DNA of 64,000 nt from Vibrio salinus (GTDB lineage Bacteria; Pseudomonadota; Gammaproteobacteria; Enterobacterales; Vibrionaceae): the NCBI RefSeq assembly GCF_021272385.1, contig NZ_JAJSDZ010000010.1, positions 62,001 to 126,000 of the forward strand, in the 5' to 3' direction. Within the stretch, counting starts at the first letter, position 1. Each line of letters begins with the position of its first letter. A model generated the notes under the pieces. That model ran no database searches, was not told where the DNA came from, and was given only the letters and a program-made list of their open reading frames with translations. Below are positions 35,324 through 45,164 of the stretch, piece after piece. A program made the position numbers and the translations under genes.

Positions 35324-37171
35324 ATGGATTCTAAATCTCGTTATCAGTCAGTTGCAGCAATCAAACAGGTTACCGACTTAATCCACGATATGACGGATGA
35401 CACTGTGTACATGCGCGCGACTGATTTAATCCATAACTTGTTTTCAACTCATATCACAATGGTTGTTACTTTAGATTATTTGTATCGCTGCAACAAAATT
35501 AAAGCATTGTCTTCAGAGCAACCAGCTAATCACTACCTGCTGGATGATCTTCAGCTAATCGTGTCCCAACATATAAATGACAATTCCCGCAAAGACTATA
35601 TCGTGCCAAATAAGCTTTCCGCTCTATTCTCATACTCTGATTATTTTACGATTCATCATATTCAGGGATATGTGGGAAGCGCCATCATAACAGAAAAAGG
35701 AGAAATGCTAGGACTGTTAATCTCTTTGACTACAGGACCTATTGTCGAACCGGATGAAATCCTGAACTGGCATCACTTTGCAACTCAGCTAATCATAAAA
35801 CACGCCTTCTGCCTTAAATGTCAAAGCAAAACGGATGGATTGTTTGAAAAATTAAATTATGAAGTCTCACACGATAACCTGACCGGACTTTTTAACCGAA
35901 GCTACTTATCCGATACTCTTGAACGGCTTATCACAACATCAGAACACAATAATACATTTAGTCTGGTTTTGATCGATCTCGATAATTTCAAAGCAATCAA
36001 TGACATTTATGGTAACTATATTGGCGATCAGGTCTTAAGGTATGTCTCTTCATGCATACAAAATGTCATTAATGATGATAAGTTCGTATTCAGAGTCGCC
36101 GCAGACGAATTTGCCTTTATCCTCTTCGATAAAAATCCGACAGAAATATGTACAAACATCCTTAAAGTGATTTCAAAAGGATATCGGCAAGGCAACGTTT
36201 ATATAAAATTATCCGCAAGCTGTGGAGTTGTCACCAGAAATGACCATGAAACCGATGCAGAGCAAATTTTACTTAATGCCAGTCTGGCTCTAAAAGACTG
36301 CAAAAACACACAGGGAAAACTGATTTCGTGTTTTAATACAGAGCTATATGAGCAGTACTATCGTCAGACACAAATTGTCGAAGCGTTAAAGAATGAACTT
36401 CACAGAGTAACCGCTAAACGTTCCGAATTTTATGTCGTATTGCAACCTATCATCCACCGAAAACACACCGAATGGCAACGGTTTGAGGTGCTCACCCGTT
36501 GGCAGAGTACCGAATTGGGTTCCATCTCACCTGTGGAGTTTATCGCCGCTGCGGAACAATCCGGCTTAATGGTAGATCTGGGTCACTTAATTCTACAAAA
36601 AACATGCGAGGCCAAAGCTCAGATAGAGCAATCAATCGGTAAAAACATTCACCTGTCACTCAATTGCTCTGCTCAAGAACTAAATCATTCACAAAATTAT
36701 GCCGATCTGCTGACCAAAACCATTACAGACTGGAAATTTTCACCTTGCGATTTCACACTAGAAATCACCGAAACCGCGTTACTTGAGCAGGATAAATCCG
36801 TTAATGATGTACTCTACTATTTAAGAAATTTCGGATTCAGGATCGCACTGGATGATTTTGGGACTGGCTATTCCAGCCTTAATTACGTTCATTCCTACCC
36901 GGTAGACTGTTTGAAAATTGATGCTTCGTTTATCAAAAATATGCTCGAAAACTCTACGTCAGAAAAAATTGTAAAACTTATTGTTCAGTTGGCAGAACTT
37001 CTCGGGCTAGATTTAATAGCAGAAGGAGTTGAAAACAGAACGGCTCTGGAAAAACTGTATTCAATGGGATGTCACTGGATTCAGGGCTATTATTTTAGCA
37101 AACCAATAACTCCCAATGAAATTATCAACAGATTGCAGTATGCAGAAAATGAAACGGAAGCCGGCAAATAA
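35324..37171 (+). CDS. GGDEF-EAL c-di-GMP protein, degenerate GGDEF, probable phosphodiesterase
   Basis: 615 residues. An N-terminal GAF-like region (about 10-170), then a GGDEF domain whose catalytic motif is AADEF (RVAADEFAFIL, about 267), so cyclase activity is unlikely. The EAL domain starts with EVLTRW in place of EALxRW and keeps LEITETAL, LDDFGTGYSSL, CLKIDASF, AEGVEN and YYFSKP, so c-di-GMP hydrolysis looks possible. I chose ATG 35324 (AAAGGA 7 bases ahead); 12 codons upstream are open without a site. From memory, a GGDEF/EAL gene also neighbours shyA in V. cholerae. Confidence 0.9.
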   Translation: MDSKSRYQSVAAIKQVTDLIHDMTDDTVYMRATDLIHNLFSTHITMVVTLDYLYRCNKIKALSSEQPANHYLLDDLQLIVSQHINDNSRKDYIVPNKLSALFSYSDYFTIHHIQGYVGSAIITEKGEMLGLLISLTTGPIVEPDEILNWHHFATQLIIKHAFCLKCQSKTDGLFEKLNYEVSHDNLTGLFNRSYLSDTLERLITTSEHNNTFSLVLIDLDNFKAINDIYGNYIGDQVLRYVSSCIQNVINDDKFVFRVAADEFAFILFDKNPTEICTNILKVISKGYRQGNVYIKLSASCGVVTRNDHETDAEQILLNASLALKDCKNTQGKLISCFNTELYEQYYRQTQIVEALKNELHRVTAKRSEFYVVLQPIIHRKHTEWQRFEVLTRWQSTELGSISPVEFIAAAEQSGLMVDLGHLILQKTCEAKAQIEQSIGKNIHLSLNCSAQELNHSQNYADLLTKTITDWKFSPCDFTLEITETALLEQDKSVNDVLYYLRNFGFRIALDDFGTGYSSLNYVHSYPVDCLKIDASFIKNMLENSTSEKIVKLIVQLAELLGLDLIAEGVENRTALEKLYSMGCHWIQGYYFSKPITPNEIINRLQYAENETEAGK

Positions 37172-37201
37172 ACGTCTTAACATCACTCAGACTTTTAAAA
37201 A

Positions 37202-38512
37202 TTAGCTGTTCACCGAACCAGAACTGTTTTGATTCATCGCCAGTTCTTTATTTTCAATCAATTTGTTCAGCTTATTACGTCGGGCAATAAAGTCAGACAT
37301 ATCTTTCTTCGGCACAGATGTCGCCATCGGAATTTTTGCCGTCATTGCATTAACCGGATGATTTCTTATGATCAACTCATAATGCAAGTGTGGACCAGTA
37401 ACGCGTCCCGTACTCCCAGAAAGTGCGATTCTCTGACCACGGGAGACATGCTGTCCTTTATGCACCAGCACTTTACTCAAGTGCAAATAGCGGGTTTTAT
37501 AAACATTATCATGTTTAATAACAATATACTTACCGGCATAAGGATGGTTACGAATCAACTCTACCACACCATCGCCTGTCGATAATATAGGTGTTCCAAC
37601 CGGTGTCGCAAAGTCCGTACCATTATGCGGCGCTAACCGCCCGGTCACCGGATGACGTCGGTGTGGATTAAATGGAGAGCTGATACGCCAGTGTCTGGCC
37701 GTCGGATACCTTCTGAACGCTTTCTGAAGACTTTGACCATTCTGATCGTAATATTGTCCATCTTTGTACAGATAAGCAGAGATTGGCTTCCCTCTTACAC
37801 CAATTTTAATCGCCTGAATTTCGCTGCTTCCGGTCAGCTGTCCATCAACGGACTGAACGGAACGAACTATTTCAAACGTATCACCGGCCCTCAGATCCCG
37901 GGTGAAATTAATTTTATCTTTTAAGAGACGGACAATTTGTTCAATTTCATTACTACTCAAACCCAATTTATAAACGGACTGAGAAAAAGAACCGTGAATA
38001 GAACCAAGCAAAACACTTCGTTTCCATGTCCCGGGGATAGTAATATGCTTGTAATCGTAGGTGCCATCAGCCAGACGTGTATAAACAACACTGTCCGTCA
38101 GACTTAGCTCAAGAGACAGTTTCTGAAGAGAATGTCCGTCAGAACCTTTCCAAAACCGGAGGGTATCACCTGGTTTAATTGTATCTAATGAAAGATAGTT
38201 GAGATCAGTCTCCATCACTTTCATTAAATCTGAATAACCGAAACCAAGCTGTTCAAAAATCTTACTCAGGCTATCGCCCGAACGAATATGGTATTCATAA
38301 TCCGGCACAGGTGCAGACTTCACATGCCTGTCAGATATAATTTGTTCAACAAGTCTGTTTTCCGGAATTTGTACGTTAACCGATGTTCTTGACACATCAG
38401 AACTAAACGTACTCCATAAAGCGACCAACGCAATAACCGGCACCGTTGCCAACAAAAGCTTTGGCTTTTTGGATAACCCTACTACACGTTCGTTGATTGA
38501 TTGAAATACCAC
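37202..38512 (-). CDS. M23 peptidoglycan DD-endopeptidase, ShyA-like
   Basis: 436 residues. Cuts peptide cross-links so the wall can grow. One N-terminal span (LLLATVPVIALVALWSTF), a LysM/OapA-like region (YEYHIRSGDSLSKIFEQLGF, about 78), a central domain, and the C-terminal Zn peptidase. Zn-ligand motifs are PHNGTDFATPVGTPIL (about 296) and GRVTGPHLHYEL (about 370). Close in length and layout to V. cholerae ShyA; MepM is the E. coli relative. The last 40 residues are a charged tail. Confidence 0.9.
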   Translation of the reverse strand: MVFQSINERVVGLSKKPKLLLATVPVIALVALWSTFSSDVSRTSVNVQIPENRLVEQIISDRHVKSAPVPDYEYHIRSGDSLSKIFEQLGFGYSDLMKVMETDLNYLSLDTIKPGDTLRFWKGSDGHSLQKLSLELSLTDSVVYTRLADGTYDYKHITIPGTWKRSVLLGSIHGSFSQSVYKLGLSSNEIEQIVRLLKDKINFTRDLRAGDTFEIVRSVQSVDGQLTGSSEIQAIKIGVRGKPISAYLYKDGQYYDQNGQSLQKAFRRYPTARHWRISSPFNPHRRHPVTGRLAPHNGTDFATPVGTPILSTGDGVVELIRNHPYAGKYIVIKHDNVYKTRYLHLSKVLVHKGQHVSRGQRIALSGSTGRVTGPHLHYELIIRNHPVNAMTAKIPMATSVPKKDMSDFIARRNKLNKLIENKELAMNQNSSGSVNS

Positions 38513-38594
38513 AATAGATCCAAGTTTAATTCAGCAAAAGCTAAAGATTAAATGCTTGTAACAGACTTGTCACCTAGATCAAGTCAAAGAAATA

Positions 38595-38617
38595 ACAAAA
38601 AAGGCACATTAAGTGCC
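38595..38617 (-). terminator. Terminator of the CBM48 gene
   Basis: Minus strand GGCAC, loop TTAAT, GTGCC, then TTTTTT. About 80 bases past the CBM48 stop; the space between is otherwise empty. Confidence 0.75.
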
Positions 38618-38699
38618 CTGCACTATCTCATACTACTTTCAATAGGTAACAAATCTTATGCAAATTGTTAAATATTAACAATCAGGCAAACACTACTGA

Positions 38700-38999
38700 C
38701 TACTGATAGGTGGATACTAAAGAATTATCGTCACCAAAATCATTAGCGATGTATTTATCTGCACCTGGATCATTCATCCATTCGACGTCGTTAAGTAAAT
38801 ACCGGAACTGGAACTCCTCATCTTTTGGTAATCTGGTTTTAAACTTAAACATTCCTGTTTTAGCTACTTTTTTCATTGGCTCTGGTTTCCAGTCAAGGAA
38901 ATCAGCAACGATAGCAACTTTTGAAGAAGACTCAGGAGCTTCTAACTCAAAAGTAACTTCGACCTCATTTTTAGTTTTGAAATAACGTTTATTAATCAT
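38700..38999 (-). CDS. Small CBM48/isoamylase early-set protein
   Basis: 99 residues. A single beta-sandwich glycogen-binding-like domain: VTFELEAPESSSKVAIVADF, DWKPEPMKKVAKTGMFKFK and FQFRYLLNDVEWMNDPGADK. Such stand-alone domains occur in Vibrio and other marine bacteria; the ligand is unknown. I chose ATG 38999 with GGAG 7 bases ahead; a TTG two codons earlier is weaker. Confidence 0.85.
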   Translation of the reverse strand: MINKRYFKTKNEVEVTFELEAPESSSKVAIVADFLDWKPEPMKKVAKTGMFKFKTRLPKDEEFQFRYLLNDVEWMNDPGADKYIANDFGDDNSLVSTYQ

Positions 39000-39005
39000 C
39001 TGCAA

Positions 39006-39406
39006 ACTCCGTTTTGTCGTGAAAGATTTACCTTATGTTTCACGCTTCACCTTTAACTATAGAAATATATTCACTAATTTGTACAATTTAAAACGCAAGA
39101 CACTGGTGAGTTTTTGTTCACACACTATGAATAATAAGAAATTTGTCGCATGTCTACAACTTCTAATATCACGCTTTTCAGCCACATACACACTACAAAC
39201 ATATACGAACATCCCTGATTTTATCAAAACAAGATAACAATCTATATAACAATCCACCTACAATATTAATTATTGAATAACTAATGATTGATATTGAATA
39301 GTATTGCAATTTTAAAGAAAACGAGATATTCTCCGCGCTTTTTAAAAATCATGAGAAGACATCGCTTCAGCGGACGGACAATCTTTTCAAATTATACGAG
39401 AGTTTT
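39006..39406. other. AT-rich intergenic stretch
   Basis: About 400 bases between the divergent CBM48 and YjiH-like genes. Two short open frames (39019-39237 +, 39057-39257 -) lack ribosome sites and protein-like composition. I see no terminator or operator beyond likely promoters. Confidence 0.6.
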
Positions 39407-40789
39407 ATGAGCGACAGTTCAGATTCAACCGCTATCCAAGACCAAAATCCGGTTTCTGCGAAGCTATTATTACGATTTTTGATTCCTTCATGTCTGGGAC
39501 TGTATCTCTTTATGGCGCCATTAAGCTATAAAGAAACAACAACCATACCTGTTGCCGTTCTTGCGACATTACTTCGCTCCTTTCTGGCAGACCGTATTAT
39601 CGGAATCATCTCTGTTATTATTATTTCAATGTCCGTATGTTCGGTTATATACACTGTGGTCAAACCTCAATGTATTCAAAAGTCTACTTTCTGGCATAAC
39701 TTGCTTTCCCCGACACCGGTCTGGCTTTTAGTCCGTGTCATCGGTGGTGTCTGTGTTTTTTGCGCTTACCTCAGACTTGGTCCTGAATGGCTCTGGGAAG
39801 AAAATACCGGTGGTCTGGTCTTAAACGGCTTACTTCCTACTCTCTTCTCTGTCTTCATCTTCGCAGGTCTTCTTCTGCCATTACTGCTCAATTTCGGACT
39901 ACTGGAACTGTTCGGGACCCTGCTGGGTAAAATTATGCGCCCGTTATTCAACTTACCGGGAAGAAGTGCCATCGACTGCATGACATCCTGGCTTGGTGAT
40001 GGCAGTGTCGGCATTCTTTTAACCAGTAAGCAATACGAAGAAAAATTCTACACACAGCGGGAAGCCGCTGTCGTAGGCACCACCTTTTCTGCAGTGTCGA
40101 TAACCTTTAGTCTGGTGGTTCTGGCTCAGGTCAAACTGGAAGCATTGTTTGTCCCATTTTACGCCACAATCTGCATCGCCGGTCTTGTGGCCGCGGTTGT
40201 CTTACCACGCCTTCCACCACTACGTTTCAAGAAAGATGTCTACATTGACGGTACATCCCCCAGCCCAAACCAGAACTACATTCCTGATGGACACACCAGT
40301 TTTAGCTGGGGATTTCATCTCGCACTGAAAAAAGCCAATCAGGTACCGTCTTTCAGGCATGTGTTTGTCGAGGGACTAAGAAATGCCATTGATATGGTCT
40401 TCGGGGTATTACCCGTAGTCATGGGACTTGGTACAATCGCACTGGTACTGGCAGAGCATACCTCTGTTTTTTCCTTGCTGGGTCAACCTTTTGTGCCATT
40501 TTTAGAACTGCTCCATATCCCTGAAGCAGAGGCCGCATCCAAAACAGTGATGGTCGGTTTCGCCGATATGTTTATCCCGGCCATTATTGTGTCATCCATT
40601 GACAGCGAAATGACCCGTTTTATCATCGCAGCAATGTCCGTAACGCAGCTCATCTACATGTCAGAGGTAGGCGCCTTACTACTCGGAAGTAAAATCCCGG
40701 TTAATCTGTTCGAACTGTTTATTATCTTTATTTTGCGGACATTAATTACCGTTCCGGTCATCACTCTGTGCGCTTATCTCACGTTCTGA
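39407..40789 (+). CDS. YjiH-like nucleoside-recognition-domain membrane protein
   Basis: 460 residues, about ten spans. Gate/nucleoside-recognition-like motifs: FGLLELFGTLLGKIMRPLFN, SAIDCMTSWLGDGSVGILLT and AAVVGTTFSAVSITFSLVVL. Members may transport nucleosides or related solutes; the E. coli YjiH role is unknown. The stop is 32 bases before convergent tatC, whose stop overlaps a hairpin at 40799-40825 (ACTGAG...CTCAGT). Confidence 0.82.
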   Translation: MSDSSDSTAIQDQNPVSAKLLLRFLIPSCLGLYLFMAPLSYKETTTIPVAVLATLLRSFLADRIIGIISVIIISMSVCSVIYTVVKPQCIQKSTFWHNLLSPTPVWLLVRVIGGVCVFCAYLRLGPEWLWEENTGGLVLNGLLPTLFSVFIFAGLLLPLLLNFGLLELFGTLLGKIMRPLFNLPGRSAIDCMTSWLGDGSVGILLTSKQYEEKFYTQREAAVVGTTFSAVSITFSLVVLAQVKLEALFVPFYATICIAGLVAAVVLPRLPPLRFKKDVYIDGTSPSPNQNYIPDGHTSFSWGFHLALKKANQVPSFRHVFVEGLRNAIDMVFGVLPVVMGLGTIALVLAEHTSVFSLLGQPFVPFLELLHIPEAEAASKTVMVGFADMFIPAIIVSSIDSEMTRFIIAAMSVTQLIYMSEVGALLLGSKIPVNLFELFIIFILRTLITVPVITLCAYLTF

Positions 40790-40820
40790 ATAAAAGAGAC
40801 TGAGTCAGCCTCTGGCTGGC

Positions 40821-41570
40821 TCAGTGCACTTCAACGTTTGACAATTTACGGCTTCTTTCATAAAAACGGGCAATCAATATTCCTATTTCAAATAGTAAGC
40901 ACATAGGCACCGCCAAAAGCGTTTGTGAGATGATGTCCGGTGGTGTTAAAAGCATTCCGACAACAAACGCAACCACAATAATATAAGGTCGTTTTCTGGC
41001 TAAGCTCTCCGTTGATGTAATTCCCGTCCAACACAATAAAATAGTGGCAACCGGTACCTCAAATGCCATCCCGAATGCAACAAATAAAGCCAGGACAAAA
41101 TTAAGATAACTTGATATTTCCGTTGTGTACTGAACACCACTGAGTGTGATTGATGTAAAAAATTTAAAGACTAACGGGAACACAACATAATAAGCAAATG
41201 CAACACCAAGATAAAAAAGAAAAGAGCTGGAAACTAATAACGGTAATATGAGTTTTTTTTCATGTTTATATAAACCCGGAGCAATAAACCCCCATATTTG
41301 ATATAGCACATAAGGAATGGAAATAAATAAGGCAACAACAATCGTTAATTTCAGTGGTGTAAAAAAAGGAGAAGCTACATCAGTGGCAATCATATTTGTG
41401 CCTTCAGGCAGACGGGCAATTAACGGGCTGGCAATAAATTCATAAATGTTGTCGGAAAAATAAACCAACGACAGAAAAACAAAAAAGATGGCGCCAATCA
41501 TTTTTAACAGACGACTTCTTAACTCTATCAGATGGCCAATCAATGTTCCTTCATGATTTTTAGCAACCAT
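40821..41570 (-). CDS. tatC: Twin-arginine translocase subunit TatC
   Basis: 249 residues, six spans. Receptor for twin-arginine signal peptides. Opens with [20 protein letters not shown], including the conserved cytosolic ELRxR segment, and has the periplasmic [20 protein letters not shown] and [10 protein letters not shown] motifs. Third gene of tatABC, 44 bases after tatB. Confidence 0.95.
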   Translation of the reverse strand: MVAKNHEGTLIGHLIELRSRLLKMIGAIFFVFLSLVYFSDNIYEFIASPLIARLPEGTNMIATDVASPFFTPLKLTIVVALFISIPYVLYQIWGFIAPGLYKHEKKLILPLLVSSSFLFYLGVAFAYYVVFPLVFKFFTSITLSGVQYTTEISSYLNFVLALFVAFGMAFEVPVATILLCWTGITSTESLARKRPYIIVVAFVVGMLLTPPDIISQTLLAVPMCLLFEIGILIARFYERSRKLSNVEVH

Positions 41571-41614
41571 AATTTATACCTCAATAAAAACCGGATATGT
41601 ATCCAGACAGCTTC

Positions 41615-41926
41615 CTATAAATGATGACTTACGGCTTTTATCTCATCCCTGTTTGCTTCGTTCTGAATCACCGGTCTTTCCCCAGTCAGACTGTTTTCCG
41701 GTAAGCTATCCCCTGAAGGATGAACCATTTTCACTTCAGGTAATTCCCGGGCTTCTTGAATCGAAATTTCTTTTGTCAACTCAGTCTTAACATTATTCAT
41801 CATATTTCTGACAGAACGAATATTTCTGCTTACGGTTCGGATCGCATCCGGAAGACGTTCAGGTCCAAAAACAAATAATGCGATAACTGATATAAGAACA
41901 AGTTCCCAAAATCCAATTTCAAACAC
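41615..41926 (-). CDS. tatB: Twin-arginine translocase subunit TatB
   Basis: 103 residues. Begins MFEIGFWELVLISVIALFVF with the GPERLP hinge at 21-26, then an amphipathic helix and a polar tail. Works with TatC to form the substrate-binding complex. Shorter than E. coli TatB (171) because the tail is trimmed. Confidence 0.95.
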   Translation of the reverse strand: MFEIGFWELVLISVIALFVFGPERLPDAIRTVSRNIRSVRNMMNNVKTELTKEISIQEARELPEVKMVHPSGDSLPENSLTGERPVIQNEANRDEIKAVSHHL

Positions 41927-41978
41927 AATCAGCCCTCTTTCAATATTGAATCATTGAATCGTTTCTATTGCTGTTATT

Positions 41979-42149
41979 TCATTCCTTATTATTATTTTGA
42001 TAATTCGGAGAATCATCTTCCATCGCTTTTTTAAATCCTTTGACGGCGCCACCGACATCACTACCTAAATTACGCAGTTTTTTAGTACCAAATAATGCAA
42101 TCACAATAACTGCAATAATTAATAGTTGCCATGTACTGATCCCACCCAT
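41979..42149 (-). CDS. tatA: Twin-arginine translocase subunit TatA
   Basis: 56 residues. [20 protein letters not shown], then [10 protein letters not shown] hinge and an amphipathic helix, then a short acidic tail. Polymerises to form the pore. I chose ATG 42149 (AAGGAGTC upstream); an in-frame start at 42206 would add 19 unrelated residues. The tat genes here are not beside ubiB, which is their usual partner. Confidence 0.93.
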   Translation of the reverse strand: MGGISTWQLLIIAVIVIALFGTKKLRNLGSDVGGAVKGFKKAMEDDSPNYQNNNKE

Positions 42150-42207
42150 AATAGACTCCTTAAAGATTAAACAATAAATTCCATTTAACGACGGATAAAC
42201 ACACAAT

Positions 42208-43080
42208 CTAACCGATAGCTTGTGTCACTAACCCGAACTGCTTAAAATGCCCATTCACTTCAGGGACTTTACCTTTTACCATTTGACTGACCGTATCGAC
42301 TTTAGCCAGTCCCCACTCTGTCAACATCTTTCCTGTTTCAGGATATTGATTAATGATGTCCAGCCGGACAAATTCTCCATCGGCATTCTTTAATAACGAT
42401 GAAATAAGGGCCAGCGCATTTTGGGTACAGTCAGCGATCACCGGACCAATACTAAACCCCCGGCCAAAAGGACGGTACATAGCAAATCCCGTAATTTCAC
42501 CATCATCAGAAACGACCAGGGTGTGAGAGGAAACCCTCAGCATTAAATCAAGGATAGCTTTACGGTCCATGCCGGTTGCTGCGTTAATAAGCGAGTGAAG
42601 ACGGTCATAGTCTTTTGTCTGATATGTTCTGATATCCGCATTCGCGATTGGCTGAACCAATGTAATGTCTTTGGATGAAACTGTATTTTGATACTGTTCA
42701 ATCACATTGTATTCCACAAACCCTAATTTTTTGTATAAAGGTTTTCCCATCTCTGTTGCGGTCAGATAAAAATAAGAATCCGTAGCAGCACAATCCATAA
42801 TGTCATGCATTATCCTGCGCCCGAGTCCATGCCCCTGATACTGGTCTGAAATAACAATTAATCCGACACTGGCATAGTCGCCCTGAGGAACTAAACAAGC
42901 CGTACCAATCATGTCACCGTCTATTTCCATCACCAGTGAAGGGCCAAGTGACACTATCTGATCCCAGTCCTGATACGTATGAGGCCAGTGGAGTGCCTGC
43001 GTCATGGACAGAGCATTCATCAGATCAGATGAAGTCATTGGTCTCACAACAACATTTTCAATTGGCATCGTTACATCCAT
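42208..43080 (-). CDS. GNAT acetyltransferase with C-terminal Acetyltransf_18-like domain
   Basis: 290 residues. An N-terminal GNAT domain with acetyl-CoA loop [13 protein letters not shown] (about 95-107), then a second domain (about 150-290; [37 protein letters not shown]). Substrate unknown. I chose ATG 43080 (AAAGGA 7 bases upstream) because the 32 upstream codons look non-family. It lies 58 bases ahead of tatA on the same strand and divergently from the aldehyde dehydrogenase, so it could share the tat transcript. Confidence 0.8.
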   Translation of the reverse strand: MDVTMPIENVVVRPMTSSDLMNALSMTQALHWPHTYQDWDQIVSLGPSLVMEIDGDMIGTACLVPQGDYASVGLIVISDQYQGHGLGRRIMHDIMDCAATDSYFYLTATEMGKPLYKKLGFVEYNVIEQYQNTVSSKDITLVQPIANADIRTYQTKDYDRLHSLINAATGMDRKAILDLMLRVSSHTLVVSDDGEITGFAMYRPFGRGFSIGPVIADCTQNALALISSLLKNADGEFVRLDIINQYPETGKMLTEWGLAKVDTVSQMVKGKVPEVNGHFKQFGLVTQAIG

Positions 43081-43294
43081 TTTCAATCCTTTGACGTGTT
43101 TTCCTGATTCCACCCGTAATGTTATTCCATTACTTAAAAACAAAGGCAAGAGTAAAAAGTAAGAACGGCAGATCACGCTGTTTCGGCGTGCTTAAAACAA
43201 CACTGCTGCTGAATCGGCATAGCATGTCGGTATCACATACTGCACCACTTCATTAACATAATAAAAAAGGAAACATAAAATCAGGATAGACCAT

Positions 43295-44761
43295 ATGGAC
43301 TGGTACAACCCTCAGGATATAGAAATCCCAAACGGTCATTTCATCAATGGAGAACTACGCACGTTTGATGACGATACCTTATCTGAAGTATGCTGCCCTT
43401 CATCAGGGAAACCATACGCATCACTACCTTGCGCCTCTGAAAATACCGTCGACTTTGTCATCAACAGTACGAAACAGGCGTTCACCGAAACAGACTGGGC
43501 AACGATGGCTCCGCGGGATAGGGCAGACTATCTGTTTAAATGGGCAAGTCTTGTCGAAAACGACCGTGAATATCTGGCTCAGCTTGAATCATTAGGTTCA
43601 AGCCGCCCATACCATGAAGTACTGCAATGGGATATCCCTTACGTGGTTGACTGCCTCAAATTTTTTGCTGAACTTGCAGATAAACACGGAGGGTACATAG
43701 GCGCAACACAACAAAACCGGCTTGGGATGGTAATAAACCAACCTTACGGCGTAGTTGGTGCTATTACGCCATGGAATTTCCCGATGAGTATGCTTATCTG
43801 GAAAGTCGGACCGGCATTAGCAGCCGGAAATGCGGTTGTCCTCAAACCCTCAGAACTGACCCCCTTTTCAAGTAACCACCTTGCCCGGCTGGCATGCGAT
43901 GCAGGTATCCCGAAAAACATATTCAATGTCGTTCAGGGACTGGGACATACCGTCGGACAGGCAATCTGCGAACATCCTTCCATCGGCAAAGTCACCTTTA
44001 CCGGATCAACGGCAACCGGTGCAGCAATTATGTCAACCTGCGCATTAAAAGGTCCTAAGCCCTCGACTTTAGAGCTTGGCGGGAAAAGTCCGCAAATTGT
44101 TTTTAATGACGCAGATCTGGATAAAACCGCAACCATTGTTGCAAAAGCAATAACAGGAAATGCCGGACAGGTTTGTGTCTCAGGTTCCAGACTTATCATC
44201 CACGAATCCATAGAAAAGCAATTCACCCAACAACTCGTTGAATATTTCAGCCAGTTAAAAATGGGAGCAACATGGGATAAAGAAACGACTCTGCCACCTA
44301 TCATTTCCGCCAGGCAAGCCGACAGGATTGAATCCATTGTCAGTCAGAGTATTGCAGATGGCGCGGAACTGATATGCGGTGGTAAAAAAGTGTTGGAAGG
44401 CGGAACATTTTATACTCCTACCATATTAAAAATGAATAAAGCAGATAACTGCGCCATTACCAGTGAAATTTTCGGACCGGTTCTAACGGTTCAAACCTTT
44501 CAGACTGATGAGGAAGCCTGGAATTTAGCCAGCCATGAAACTTACGGACTGGCCGTCGGAATCCATACAAACGACATAAAACGGGCACTGACTGGTATGA
44601 GAAAAGTGGAGGCCGGCTCAGTATGGATAAACCGCTATGGCCGGTCTTTTGATCATATCATGCCGACAGGTGGCTTTAAGCAATCCGGAATCGGCAAAGA
44701 CATCGGCGTCGAAGCCTTTCAGGCAAACCTGCACAGTAAGAGCGTGCTTATTGATTTTTAA
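43295..44761 (+). CDS. NAD(P)-dependent aldehyde dehydrogenase
   Basis: 488 residues. Oxidises an aldehyde to its acid. Catalytic Glu in LELGGKSPQI (about 257) and Cys in GNAGQVCVSGS (about 291); the substrate-tunnel and NAD motif is WNFPMSM (about 160). Closest in style to the PuuC/gamma-aminobutyraldehyde or betaine-aldehyde types. It begins the plus-strand catabolic region. ATG 43295 has AGGA 8 bases ahead. Downstream hairpin and 360 bases separate it from the HAD gene, so it has its own transcript. Confidence 0.9.
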   Translation: MDWYNPQDIEIPNGHFINGELRTFDDDTLSEVCCPSSGKPYASLPCASENTVDFVINSTKQAFTETDWATMAPRDRADYLFKWASLVENDREYLAQLESLGSSRPYHEVLQWDIPYVVDCLKFFAELADKHGGYIGATQQNRLGMVINQPYGVVGAITPWNFPMSMLIWKVGPALAAGNAVVLKPSELTPFSSNHLARLACDAGIPKNIFNVVQGLGHTVGQAICEHPSIGKVTFTGSTATGAAIMSTCALKGPKPSTLELGGKSPQIVFNDADLDKTATIVAKAITGNAGQVCVSGSRLIIHESIEKQFTQQLVEYFSQLKMGATWDKETTLPPIISARQADRIESIVSQSIADGAELICGGKKVLEGGTFYTPTILKMNKADNCAITSEIFGPVLTVQTFQTDEEAWNLASHETYGLAVGIHTNDIKRALTGMRKVEAGSVWINRYGRSFDHIMPTGGFKQSGIGKDIGVEAFQANLHSKSVLIDF

Positions 44762-44772
44762 CATTCAGACAC

Positions 44773-44802
44773 AGGAGAAAAAGAAACCATTCTTTTTCTC
44801 CT
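44773..44802 (+). terminator. Terminator of the aldehyde dehydrogenase gene
   Basis: AGGAGAAAAAGA, 6-base loop, TCTTTTTCTCCT: a perfect 12-bp stem just after the stop codon; no clean T run follows. Confidence 0.65.
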
Positions 44803-45164
44803 TACCATCCTCTTTGCCCGCAGATTCTTTCGGTTTTCATACATAAACTCACTCAAATTTTCTTTCGCAAGTTGGATTTCAACGTCTTCTATTTTCTAAA
44901 AAACATCAAAAATAAAATATAACCAACTGAATTTTAAAACATAAAGAAAAAAATTTCGGCATTACCACCTTTTTTATTTCACTTCGTTGATGCCGGAAAA
45001 TACACCGTATTTACTGCTGTAATATAAATGAAAAAAGTGTATTCCTGCTTTTGAGTCACCGAATTAAACGTCATCTGCTGTGTAACTGTGATGTAATAAT
45101 AAATATTATTAATTGATATATAAATGTTTCTAAACTGTTACTTTAAGTTTTAAGGATGAATACG
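44803..45164 (+). other. Promoter-bearing AT-rich stretch ahead of the catabolic operon
   Basis: About 360 bases without a gene. An imperfect dyad (TTTCGGCAT at about 44955 and ATGCCGG at about 44990) and several AT tracts might bind the locus's Lrp-type regulator. TTGATA near 45114 with TGTTAC 17 bases on is one candidate promoter. None is strong. Confidence 0.35.

Noticed and set aside
39019..39257. Two short open frames in the CBM48-yjiH intergenic DNA
   Set aside because: No ribosome sites, biased composition and mutual overlap on opposite strands.
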